Positions 15,643 through 22,722 of a DNA stretch of 28,134 bases are shown in pieces (position 1 is the first letter of the stretch; every line of letters starts with the position of its first letter). The notes beneath the pieces were generated by a model. It was not told the origin of the DNA, searched no databases, and worked only from the letters and a program-made list of their open reading frames with translations. Position numbers and translations under genes: made by a program. Origin of the DNA: an uncultured Acidaminococcus sp. (GTDB taxonomy: Bacteria; Bacillota; Negativicutes; Acidaminococcales; Acidaminococcaceae); contig UPXT01000022.1 in NCBI GenBank assembly GCA_900538365.1, positions 1 through 28,134 of the forward strand. Direction: 5' to 3'.

Positions 15643-16626
15643 ATGGAATTGATCCTTCTCGCCCTCTTGTTGGGCGCCCTCCTTTTTACCATTATCCTGC
15701 TCTTCCAGATGCAGCGCTCGCTTCGGGAACGGGATGCCTACGAGGCCGAGGTGGCCCGGCAGAATGCAGAACAGCTGCGTTCGAGCCTCGATCAGAAGGT
15801 GACCCTGTCCATGAGTGTTGTCAGCGACCGGCTTCAGCAGGTGAGCCGCAGCCTGGGAACGCTCCAGAGCCTTTCCCAGAATGTGGGGGATCTTAAGAAG
15901 GTTATGGGGAATGTCAAAAATCGCGGCATTTGGGGTGAAATGCAGTTGGCGCGCCTGCTTAGCGATATGCTGGCCCCGGATCAGTACGGAACGAATGTAG
16001 CCATCCGGCCAAGGAGCCAGGAACGAGTGGAATTTGCCATCTGTCTTCCCGGGAAGGATGGAAAAACACCTGTCTGGCTTCCTATTGATGCAAAGCTGCC
16101 CCAAGAAGATTACCTGCGTCTTTTGGAAGCCCGTGAAACAGGCGATGAGGAAGCTGCGCAGCAGGCTTTAAAAGGATTGGCGGCTCGGGTGAAGCAGGAA
16201 GCCCGGGATATTCGGGATAAATATATTGCCCCGCCGTACTCAACGGATTTTGGCATCCTCTATCTGCCCCTTGAAGGGCTCTTTGCGGAAGTGACCTCTG
16301 TGCCCGGCCTGCTGTCGGAACTGCAGCAGAAATATCGTGTGACCGTAGCCGGTCCGACGACGCTTGCCGCACTCATCAATAGCCTGCTCATGGGCTTTAG
16401 GACCCTCATGGTGGAGAAAAAGACGAGTGAGGTCTGGCGTTTTGTGGTCCGGATCCAACAGGATATGGAAAGCTTTGACCTTGCCGTGGAGCGGGCCCAG
16501 AAAAAAATAGCCGATGCGGCTTCTGCCTTGGATGCCGTATCCCAGCGTTCCAAGATCTTGAAGGACCATCTTGCCCGAGCAGAAAAATTTTCAAATGCCC
16601 TTGACAAACAAAACGAAAAAAACTAA
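15643..16626 (+). CDS. rmuC: DNA recombination protein RmuC
   Basis: This 327-residue protein has an N-terminal membrane helix (about 2-22), then a coiled-coil region (about 25-90). The RmuC core follows, with NRGIWGEMQLARLL (about 93-106), WLPIDAKLPQEDY (about 144-156), YIAPPYSTDFGILYLPLEGLFAEV (about 194-217) and VAGPTTLAALINSLLMGFRTL. The core belongs to the PD-(D/E)XK-like nuclease superfamily, and RmuC limits recombination at inverted repeats in E. coli. It is on the short side for the family. The start is one base after the peptidase stop (TGATATG), with AAAGGGA as the ribosome-binding site inside the upstream gene. No clear terminator follows the stop. Confidence 0.95.
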   Translation: MELILLALLLGALLFTIILLFQMQRSLRERDAYEAEVARQNAEQLRSSLDQKVTLSMSVVSDRLQQVSRSLGTLQSLSQNVGDLKKVMGNVKNRGIWGEMQLARLLSDMLAPDQYGTNVAIRPRSQERVEFAICLPGKDGKTPVWLPIDAKLPQEDYLRLLEARETGDEEAAQQALKGLAARVKQEARDIRDKYIAPPYSTDFGILYLPLEGLFAEVTSVPGLLSELQQKYRVTVAGPTTLAALINSLLMGFRTLMVEKKTSEVWRFVVRIQQDMESFDLAVERAQKKIADAASALDAVSQRSKILKDHLARAEKFSNALDKQNEKN

Positions 16627-16659
16627 AATACAGGGCATAAAGTTCAAAACATTTAATCT

Positions 16660-16904
16660 ATATCATTAAAATTATTGATGAAGGAGAATAGTACAGGCCC
16701 CTCATCCTCCAAGAGAGCCGCAGTAAGGTGGAACGCGGCAGGGTGAGCCCTGGAATCCGCTCCGGAAACGATGGGGAAAGAACCTATCCGGGCAGCGCGG
16801 CCGTTACCCCGCTTGAAGGCCCATTGGGCAAAACAAGGTGGCACCACGTGAGAGCTTCTCCCGTCCTTGGCGATTGTTGTCGCAGGGATGGGAGTTTTCT
16901 TTTT
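16660..16904 (+). promoter_or_regulatory. T-box riboswitch, serine-type, upstream of serA
   Basis: The leader has an AGAGAG-like stem I element (AAGAGAGCC near 16711), the T-box core AAGGTGGCACCACG (16835-16848) and an attenuator terminator. TCC (16756-16758), a serine codon, follows directly after a GAA in the specifier region. That is the same relative position as CTG in the leuA leader. Uncharged tRNA-Ser would stabilise the antiterminator and allow serA transcription. The T-box is secure and the specifier is a supported inference. The start is approximate: only weak promoter matches (TTCAAA and TAAAAT, 18 bases apart, near 16643-16672) were seen. Confidence 0.9.
16858..16904 (+). terminator. 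Attenuator terminator of the serA T-box leader
   Basis: CTCCCGTCCTT (16858-16868) pairs with AGGGATGGGAG (16884-16894) allowing two G-U pairs. TTTTCTTTTT follows. It overlaps the end of the T-box core so that the two folds are exclusive. Confidence 0.88.
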
Positions 16905-16929
16905 ACGGGGGCCGTGAGGAGGAAGGATC

Positions 16930-18519
16930 ATGGAAAAACAAAAAGTACTCGTAGCGGAACGGATTTCGGATAAGGGGGTGGCCTGCCTAAAGGCCGAGAA
17001 GACCCTCGATGTGACTGTTGATTTTGATATCAAGCGGGAGAATCTCCTAAGGGTCATTGGGGACTATGATGCCCTCATTGTCCGCAGTGTAACAAAGGTC
17101 AACGAGGAGCTGTATGATGCGGCAAAAAAACTCAAGGTGGTTGGCCGGGCCGGCAATGGCGTGGATAATATCGACCTTGACGGTGCCACCAAACGGGGCA
17201 TCATTGTAGTCAATACGCCGGAAGCCAATATCATTTCGGCTGCTGAACACACGATCGGCCTCCTGCTTGCAAGCTGCCGCAATACGGTCCGGGCCAACAA
17301 GATGCTTGAAGAGGGCATCTGGGAACGCAAGGACCTCAAAGGAAGCGAACTTTATCATAAAACGCTTGGCATCATTGGTCTTGGCCGCATCGGGGCCCTT
17401 GTTACAAAGCGTATGCATGCTTTTGATATGCGCGTCATTGCCTATGATCCTTATATTCCTGACTCCCGTTTTCAGCGCCTTGGTGTGGAAAAATGTGAGA
17501 CCCTGGATGATTTGCTGAAAGAAGCGGATGTCATCACCATCCACACGCCTAAGACGGAAGAGACGGTCAATATGCTGGGCGCGGCTGAATGGAAGAAATG
17601 CAAGAAAGGCGTCCGCGTCGTCAACTGTGCCCGCGGCGGACTCTACAATGAACAGGACCTTGCCGAAGCGGTGAAGGCTGGGATCGTAGCAAGCGTCGGG
17701 CTTGACGTTGTGGTAGATGAACCCAAACCCATTTCTCCCCTCATCGGGATGCCTCAATGCGTTGTAACGCCCCACCTTGGAGCCAGCACTTTTGAAGCCC
17801 AGGATAAGGTGGGCCTTGCCATAGCCGAGGAAGTCATCAATGTCCTCAGCGGCAAGATGGTTCCCAATGCTGTAAACCTTCCTGCCATTGCGGCAACGGA
17901 ACTGGAAGATTTGCGGGGCTTCCTTGCCTTGGGAGATGCTTTGGGAAAACTCTACTACCAATTGAAAAAAGCACCAGTGGAACGGCTGGAGATTGTTTAT
18001 GAAGGAGCCGCGGCCCAGCAGGAGACGCAGATGGTGACCCGCAGCATCCTTCAAGGTCTCCTGACACCGGTCCTGCGGGAACGGGTCAATATGGTCAATG
18101 CTGAACTGGCTGCTGAAACGCGGGGCATTACCGTAACAGAAGGCAAGGTCAAGGGGGAGGGCCGCATGAACCGAGTGGCTGTCCGCATCGGGGCCGGTAA
18201 GGAAAGCTTTACGGCAGCTGGAATGGTGACGCCGGATAATCAGCCCCATATTACGGAAGTCGAAGGCTATCAGTTCGATACGGTCCCGGCACCTTATATG
18301 ATTTTTGCCCGCAATGATGATAAACCGGGGATGATCGGTCAGATAGGAACCCTTCTGGGCGCCGGTCACGTCAACATTGCGACCATGCAGGTCAGCCGCA
18401 AGAAAAAAGAAGGGACGGCCATGATGATGCTCACCGTTGACAGTGCGGTCGATGGGACAACCCTTGAGATTGTACGGAACCTTGACGGCATCGTTGATGC
18501 CAAACTGGTACGGCTCTGA
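16930..18519 (+). CDS. serA: D-3-phosphoglycerate dehydrogenase SerA
   Basis: This 529-residue enzyme oxidises 3-phosphoglycerate to 3-phosphohydroxypyruvate, the first step of serine synthesis. It is the long form. The N-terminal substrate domain is followed by a Rossmann NAD domain with GLGRIG (150-155). The catalytic triad is visible as R235 in NCARGG, E264 in VVDEPKP and H282 in TPHLGAS. An intervening ASB domain (about 320-450) and a C-terminal ACT domain (about 456-529) complete it, so serine feedback is possible. VVDEPKP differs from the common VFEEEP form. GAGGAAGGATC supplies the ribosome-binding site. A serine T-box controls it, and a bidirectional terminator follows. Confidence 0.97.
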   Translation: MEKQKVLVAERISDKGVACLKAEKTLDVTVDFDIKRENLLRVIGDYDALIVRSVTKVNEELYDAAKKLKVVGRAGNGVDNIDLDGATKRGIIVVNTPEANIISAAEHTIGLLLASCRNTVRANKMLEEGIWERKDLKGSELYHKTLGIIGLGRIGALVTKRMHAFDMRVIAYDPYIPDSRFQRLGVEKCETLDDLLKEADVITIHTPKTEETVNMLGAAEWKKCKKGVRVVNCARGGLYNEQDLAEAVKAGIVASVGLDVVVDEPKPISPLIGMPQCVVTPHLGASTFEAQDKVGLAIAEEVINVLSGKMVPNAVNLPAIAATELEDLRGFLALGDALGKLYYQLKKAPVERLEIVYEGAAAQQETQMVTRSILQGLLTPVLRERVNMVNAELAAETRGITVTEGKVKGEGRMNRVAVRIGAGKESFTAAGMVTPDNQPHITEVEGYQFDTVPAPYMIFARNDDKPGMIGQIGTLLGAGHVNIATMQVSRKKKEGTAMMMLTVDSAVDGTTLEIVRNLDGIVDAKLVRL

Positions 18520-18531
18520 TCAGAGCCGCAA

Positions 18532-18576
18532 AAAAGGACTGGAAAAGAAGGGAAATCCTTCTTTTCCAGTCCTTTT
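18532..18576. terminator. Bidirectional terminator between serA and the LysR gene
   Basis: A perfect 20-bp stem (18532-18551 with 18557-18576) has a 5-base loop, with A residues on one side and T residues on the other. It serves the convergent serA (stop 18517-18519) and LysR-type gene (stop 18583-18585). Confidence 0.92.
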
Positions 18577-18582
18577 TCAAGG

Positions 18583-19530
18583 TCAGTCGATGTCCGCCAT
18601 TTCCATTCTTTTGAAGCGGGTGGACACAAGGTCGAGAAAATCCTGCTCCATCTGGGATGGCTTGGTCTCCTTTTTTCGGATGGCACCAAAGCGAAACCGT
18701 TCCTCGCAGCCAAGGAGCGGCACGGAGATGACTCCGTAGAGGGAATCTTGGTCCCGGAATTCCATGATGCCCACTGTAAAGAAATTGGTCCGCGACAGGA
18801 GCCGCATCTGTTCCTGACGGTCATTGACGTAGATGATCTTGCGGGCATTGTTCAGGTCAATGGGGCCTGATTCCGTGGTCAGATGGTAGATAAAATCCTC
18901 ATACTGGCCAATATAGCGGACAAAGCCGTAGTCGATGAGTTCCCGGATGTCGATGCCGTGACGTCCAACAGTGCGGATGAGTTCATGTTCTGAGGAAAGG
19001 CAGACGTAAGGCCGAAAGGTGGCAAGGGGCTCATAGATAAGACCCTGCTCCTCAAAGTTCTTGGCAAGATCGTCCGCCTCTTTTCCGGCCATATGGAGAA
19101 TGCCGATGTTGGAGCGGTTTTCCTTTACGTCCTGGACGACATCGAGGGTAGCCCCTTCACAAAGCCGGCCCGTAAAACTGTCGATGTCCTGATAGCGGCG
19201 GCAAATCTCGTTGTAGCATTCTGCTGTATGGGAAAAGCGGGTCATGCTTACGTTAAGGCAGCTTTTTTCGATGCGGTGGGCATTCACCATGTTCTGGAGA
19301 CGGTCCATTTCCTTGAGGATGACCTGACAGTGGAGGAGGATACGCTGACCGTCGACAGTAAGTTTTGTCCCGTGGCTGGTTCGGCGGAAAAGGGTGAGTC
19401 CCATTTCTTTTTCCAGCTGGCGGATGATATGGCTCAGCTGGGGCTGGGAAATATAGGCCGCTTTGGCTGCTTGGGTAATGGAACCATATTTGGCGACGGC
19501 GGCAAAATAGCGTAAATTATTTGTATCCAT
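18583..19530 (-). CDS. LysR-family transcriptional regulator
   Basis: This 315-residue protein has the LysR winged helix-turn-helix at the N-terminus (NLRYFAAVAKYGSITQAAKAAYISQPQLSHIIRQLEKEMGLTLFRR spans about 5-50). A linker helix and a periplasmic-binding-protein-like effector domain follow. It is divergent from the AGCS symporter-glutaminase genes, the usual arrangement for a LysR activator and its target. Glutamine or glutamate is a reasonable effector guess, not shown by sequence. The ATG at 19530 has GGAAATCACC in front. A TATAAT on the minus strand (19579-19574) is the likely -10. Confidence 0.9.
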   Translation of the reverse strand: MDTNNLRYFAAVAKYGSITQAAKAAYISQPQLSHIIRQLEKEMGLTLFRRTSHGTKLTVDGQRILLHCQVILKEMDRLQNMVNAHRIEKSCLNVSMTRFSHTAECYNEICRRYQDIDSFTGRLCEGATLDVVQDVKENRSNIGILHMAGKEADDLAKNFEEQGLIYEPLATFRPYVCLSSEHELIRTVGRHGIDIRELIDYGFVRYIGQYEDFIYHLTTESGPIDLNNARKIIYVNDRQEQMRLLSRTNFFTVGIMEFRDQDSLYGVISVPLLGCEERFRFGAIRKKETKPSQMEQDFLDLVSTRFKRMEMADID

Positions 19531-19570
19531 GGTGATTTCCTTTACTCATTGATTCCGATGCAGTGATATA

Positions 19571-19684
19571 GGTATTATACCATAGGAATGAGGGCGAAAG
19601 ATGTTTTCATGAGGGCCATTTATAAATGCAATACCCCATATGCAGCATTCCAATTATCGCTGGTCCCTTTATTTTCATTATAAT
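19571..19684. promoter_or_regulatory. Divergent control region between the LysR gene and the symporter-glutaminase genes
   Basis: On the plus strand TATAAT (19679-19684) has no recognisable -35, as expected for an activator-dependent promoter. The inverted repeat GGTAT-T-ATACC (19571-19581) overlaps the minus-strand -10 of the LysR gene. An imperfect TGCAATA/TATGCA repeat near 19627-19643 lies upstream of the plus-strand promoter. Either could be a LysR site; sequence alone does not decide. Confidence 0.5.
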
Positions 19685-19736
19685 AGAAATGAAAATATTC
19701 GAACTATTGTCAAAACAATAAAAAGGAAGTGCGAAC

Positions 19737-21143
19737 ATGGTAGAAATCCTAGATGCAATCGACAGTGTCCTCTATTACCCCATCCTGCTTGTGGTCATGG
19801 CTGCGGCCGGCCTTTATTTCAGCCTCCGCATGGGCTTTGTTCAGATCCACCGGCTCCCTGAAGGCATGCGCCTTGTCATGGCAAAGCCAACGGACGAAAA
19901 AGGGACGAGCCCCTTCCAAGCGCTGATGGTTTCCTCGGCTGCCTGCGTTGGAACGGGCAACATCATCGGCATTTCCACGGCAATCTGCCTCGGCGGCCCC
20001 GGTGCCGTTTTCTGGATGACCGTCATGGCCCTTATTGGGGCTGCGTCATCTTTTGTGGAATGTACCTTGGCCCAGATTTACAAGCGGAAAAATTCCGATG
20101 GGACAAGCTATGGCGGACCGGCTTATTACATTGAAGATGCCCTCCACAACAAGACCCTTGCCACGGCCTTTGTTGTCTTCCTGCTCCTGACCTATTCCTT
20201 TGGTTTTAACCTTGTCTGCTCCTACAATGTACAGTCCACCTTCTCTGTCTACAGTTTCTATGATCCCAGTGTGACGCCTGCCATCATCGGAGCCATCCTT
20301 GCCATCTTGTGCGGGGCCTGTGTCATGGGCGGTGCCAAACGGATCGAAAAGGCGGCCAGTATCCTCGTGCCCTTCATGGGTGTGGCCTATGTCGTCGTAA
20401 CGGCCATCGTCCTTGTCATGAATATTGGCATGATTCCCCATGTCATTGCCATGATCCTCGAAGATGCGTTCAACTTCAAGGCTATCCTCAGCGGTGTAGC
20501 AGGTAGCTGCCTTGTCATGGGCATCAAACGCGGCCTGTATTCCAATGAATCAGGTGTCGGGTCCGCACCAAATGCCGCTGCTTCCGCCATCGTGTCCCAT
20601 CCGGTCAAACAGGGTCTTGTGCAGATGCTTACAGTCTATATCGATACCATCATCCTCTGCAATGCCACGGCTTTCATGTGCTTTGTTTCCGGTGTGGTCC
20701 CGACCAAGGAAACAGCCGGTGCGGTTTGGGTACAAAACTCCCTTTTCAGCGAGCTGGGACATTTTGGACCGCTCTTTATTACTGTGGCCATGCTGATTTT
20801 CTCCTTTACGACCCTCATCGGCAATATCTATTATTGTGAAAATGGACTTGCGTACCTGAACGGTAAGAAGATGCCGAGCCCGTCCTTTATGAGAGGGTTC
20901 CACATCTATGCTATCCTCATTGTCTTTATTGGGGCCATCATTCCTATGACGGCGGCTTGGAGCCTTGCCGATATCACCATGGGCGGTATGACACTTATCA
21001 ACTTGCCGGCTTGTGTTGCTCTATCCGGCGTTGTCATCAAGGCCTACAAGGACTACGAAAAGCAAAAAGCGCAGGGTCTTGATCCTGTCTTTAAAGCGGA
21101 ATCCATCGGGATGGACCCCGAGGAACTCGACTTCTGGAAATAA
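19737..21143 (+). CDS. AGCS-family sodium:amino-acid symporter (probable glutamine uptake)
   Basis: This 468-residue inner-membrane protein of the alanine/glycine:cation symporter family has about ten membrane helices. Family hallmarks are FQALMVSSAACVGTGNIIGISTAICLGGPGAVFWM (about 60-95), the YGGPAYYIEDAL segment and RGLYSNESGVGSAPNAAASA (about 265-285). Family members carry alanine, glycine or glutamine with Na+. Glutamine is favoured because glutaminase follows 26 bases after its stop, as in the glsA-glnT pair of Bacillus subtilis. AAAAGGAAG serves as the ribosome-binding site. The promoter lacks a -35, and a LysR gene is divergent. Confidence 0.93.
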   Translation: MVEILDAIDSVLYYPILLVVMAAAGLYFSLRMGFVQIHRLPEGMRLVMAKPTDEKGTSPFQALMVSSAACVGTGNIIGISTAICLGGPGAVFWMTVMALIGAASSFVECTLAQIYKRKNSDGTSYGGPAYYIEDALHNKTLATAFVVFLLLTYSFGFNLVCSYNVQSTFSVYSFYDPSVTPAIIGAILAILCGACVMGGAKRIEKAASILVPFMGVAYVVVTAIVLVMNIGMIPHVIAMILEDAFNFKAILSGVAGSCLVMGIKRGLYSNESGVGSAPNAAASAIVSHPVKQGLVQMLTVYIDTIILCNATAFMCFVSGVVPTKETAGAVWVQNSLFSELGHFGPLFITVAMLIFSFTTLIGNIYYCENGLAYLNGKKMPSPSFMRGFHIYAILIVFIGAIIPMTAAWSLADITMGGMTLINLPACVALSGVVIKAYKDYEKQKAQGLDPVFKAESIGMDPEELDFWK

Positions 21144-21169
21144 TTTCATTGAGAAAGGGGTTACACACT

Positions 21170-22102
21170 ATGGCAGCTGATGTACAATCCATTTTGGAAA
21201 TGGCCCTTGAAAAAGGACGCAACGTCCTTTATGAGGGCAAGGTGGCAAGCTACATCCCGGAACTTGCCAAGGCCGATTCGTCCAATCTTGGCGTCTGCCT
21301 CATGAAAAAAGATGGGACCATCTATAAGGCAGGGGATTACAACATCCCCTTCACCATGCAGAGCATTTCCAAGACGTTCTCCCTTATCCTGGCGCTCCAG
21401 ACGGCAGGCTACGATAAAGTCTTCAGTAAAATTGGCATGGAGCCGACGGGGGATCGCTTTGACAGCATCCTGCAGCTGGAACTAAAGGATTGGCGTCCTT
21501 TCAATCCTATGATCAACGCGGGTGCTATCGTTACGGCAAGCTGTGTGGAAACGGAAGATCCCTTCGGCAGCTTCCTGGAACTTGTTCGCAAGGTCTGCAG
21601 CAATCCCCGCATCAGCCTTAATGAAGAGGTCTATCGGTCTGAAAAACGGACGGGGACGCGGAACCGTTCCATTGCTTTTCTTCTAAAGAGTGACAATGTC
21701 CTTGATGGGGAACCGGAAGATATCCTCGATATTTATTTCCGCATGTGCTCTGTCATGGTGACGGCCAAGGACCTTGCCCGTTACGGTATGGTCCTTTCCA
21801 ATCACGGTGTCGATCCTGATACGGGTGAGCAGCTGATTGATCCCACTATTGTACGGATTGTGACGACCCTCATGATGCTCTGCGGCATGTACGATGAATC
21901 GGGCGAATATGCAGTTAAAGTCGGACTGCCCAGCAAGAGTGGTGTCGGCGGCGGCATCGTGGCCATTTCCCGAAAGGGCGTGGGCATTGGCACCTTTGGG
22001 CCGATGCTCAATAAAAAAGGAAACTCCGTCGGCGGTGAAAAGATCCTGCAGGTCCTTTCCCGGGAACTGGGTCTCCACGTTTTTGACCTGGCAACCTTCT
22101 GA
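21170..22102 (+). CDS. glsA: Glutaminase A
   Basis: This 310-residue enzyme of the serine-dependent beta-lactamase-like fold hydrolyses glutamine to glutamate and ammonia. The SxxK catalytic motif is S65-I-S-K68 in FTMQSISKTFSL, followed by the family blocks RPFNPMINAGAI, KTGTRNRSIAFLLKS-like sequence and KSGVGGGIVA. The length is normal for GlsA. The ATG at 21170 has AAAGGGG 8 bases upstream, so the seven extra in-frame codons from 21149 are excluded. It is the second gene of the symporter-glutaminase operon. Together they would supply intracellular glutamate, the energy source of the suspected host lineage. Confidence 0.96.
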   Translation: MAADVQSILEMALEKGRNVLYEGKVASYIPELAKADSSNLGVCLMKKDGTIYKAGDYNIPFTMQSISKTFSLILALQTAGYDKVFSKIGMEPTGDRFDSILQLELKDWRPFNPMINAGAIVTASCVETEDPFGSFLELVRKVCSNPRISLNEEVYRSEKRTGTRNRSIAFLLKSDNVLDGEPEDILDIYFRMCSVMVTAKDLARYGMVLSNHGVDPDTGEQLIDPTIVRIVTTLMMLCGMYDESGEYAVKVGLPSKSGVGGGIVAISRKGVGIGTFGPMLNKKGNSVGGEKILQVLSRELGLHVFDLATF

Positions 22103-22128
22103 TGCTGAAAGGTCACAGGCTTTTGGTT

Positions 22129-22168
22129 AAAAAGATGACCAGCTCCTTTTGGAACTGGTCATCTTTTT
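22129..22168. terminator. Bidirectional terminator between glsA and the HTH gene
   Basis: AAAAAGATGACCAG pairs with CTGGTCATCTTTTT, and TCC pairs with GGA above one mismatch. A and T tracts flank the stem, so it can end glsA on the plus strand and the HTH gene (stop at 22167) on the minus strand. Confidence 0.88.
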
Positions 22169-22403
22169 ATGATTCTTTCTCTTTGTCAGAATTGAATTGG
22201 CTGCCTCCGCTGGTGACCCATTTTTCAAGGTCTGAAAGACGGAATTTCCACTGCTTTCCAATTTTGACGGCTGGAATGCCGCGTTTTTCACGCAGCCAGG
22301 AACGAACCGTAACCACACTGACCCCCAGGTAATTCGCTGCTTGTTCAATGGATACCCATTTATCCATGGGGTCGACTTGATGTGTATTGTTTTCTTTGGG
22401 CAT
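22167..22403 (-). CDS. Excisionase-type helix-turn-helix protein
   Basis: This 78-residue DNA-binding protein has a MerR-like winged helix of the excisionase (HTH_17) type. WVSIEQAANYLGVSVVTVRSWLREKRGIPAVKIGKQWKFRLSDLEKWV spans about 16-63. Such proteins act as recombination directionality factors or as small stand-alone regulators. No integrase, att site or other mobile gene is near, so a chromosomal regulator is more likely. The ATG at 22403 has GGGAGGGAG about 8 bases upstream; an internal ATG (MDKWVS) is a weaker alternative. A good promoter lies about 170 bases upstream, which gives an unusually long, foldable leader. Confidence 0.85.
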   Translation of the reverse strand: MPKENNTHQVDPMDKWVSIEQAANYLGVSVVTVRSWLREKRGIPAVKIGKQWKFRLSDLEKWVTSGGSQFNSDKEKES

Positions 22404-22441
22404 ATGTTTTCTCCCTCCCCATAACTGCGTCTACTCTCCGG

Positions 22442-22519
22442 TCAAGCATATAGCGGGCCTGACAATCTGAAAAGGATCGATAGCTTCCAGGATGCTCCAT
22501 CTTCCTGGATGATAGCCAT
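22442..22519 (-). CDS. Possible 25-codon upstream reading frame in the HTH gene leader
   Basis: Within the leader of the HTH gene, an ATG at 22519 is preceded by AGGAAAAATC and opens a 25-codon frame. It starts MAIIQEDGASWKL and ends in TGA at 22444-22442, 38 bases before the HTH start. The ATG lies in the loop of a predicted hairpin. It could be a regulatory leader peptide or chance. No homology is claimed. Confidence 0.25.
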   Translation of the reverse strand: MAIIQEDGASWKLSILFRLSGPLYA

Positions 22520-22548
22520 GATTTTTCCTATCAATGATGAAAGCTATC
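22479..22548 (-). ncRNA. Candidate three-way-junction leader element
   Basis: On the minus strand GATAGCT (22548-22542) pairs with AGCTATC (22485-22479). Inside are two hairpins that abut each other and the closing stem. One is TGATAG/CTATCA (22533-22528, 22515-22510), the other TCCAGGA/TCCTGGA (22509-22503, 22492-22486). Only about eight bases between the closing stem and the first hairpin are unpaired. The promoter upstream and HTH gene downstream make it a leader RNA. It matches no riboswitch class I recognise. Confidence 0.5.
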
Positions 22549-22578
22549 AAAGAATAGAGTCGTTTTTCGTTTGCTATT

Positions 22579-22608
22579 ATTATATACTGAAAGGGTAGTG
22601 AAAAACAA
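22579..22608 (-). promoter_or_regulatory. Promoter of the HTH gene
   Basis: On the minus strand TTGTTT (22608-22603) and a perfect TATAAT (22584-22579) are 18 bases apart. The start would be near 22572, about 170 bases before the HTH ATG. Bases 22404-22722 hold no other gene. Confidence 0.7.
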
Positions 22609-22686
22609 TTATTATTTCGGAAAAAACTTGATTAAATAGTCTAAAAGGGTACCTCTCGGGAATTTGTTTTCTTTCCTGCTGACTCA

Positions 22687-22695
22687 TGGTACAAT
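22687..22695 (+). promoter_or_regulatory. Extended -10 promoter of tag
   Basis: TACAAT (22690-22695) is preceded by TGG and has no clear -35. The leader to the ATG at 22723 is about 20 bases. Confidence 0.55.
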
Positions 22696-22722
22696 GCGAA
22701 GAGAATCTTCTGGGAGGGAAAT

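Noticed and set aside
17047..18369. A 440-codon minus-strand open frame opposite serA
   Set aside because: It is wholly antisense to serA, whose catalytic residues and domains are clear, and its translation shows no family pattern.
22167..22403. The excisionase-type HTH gene as the remnant of an integrated element
   Set aside because: No integrase, att repeats, phage genes or base-composition shift surround it, and neighbouring genes are normal housekeeping genes. The tRNA-Lys at position 1 also shows no repeated 3' end in the window.
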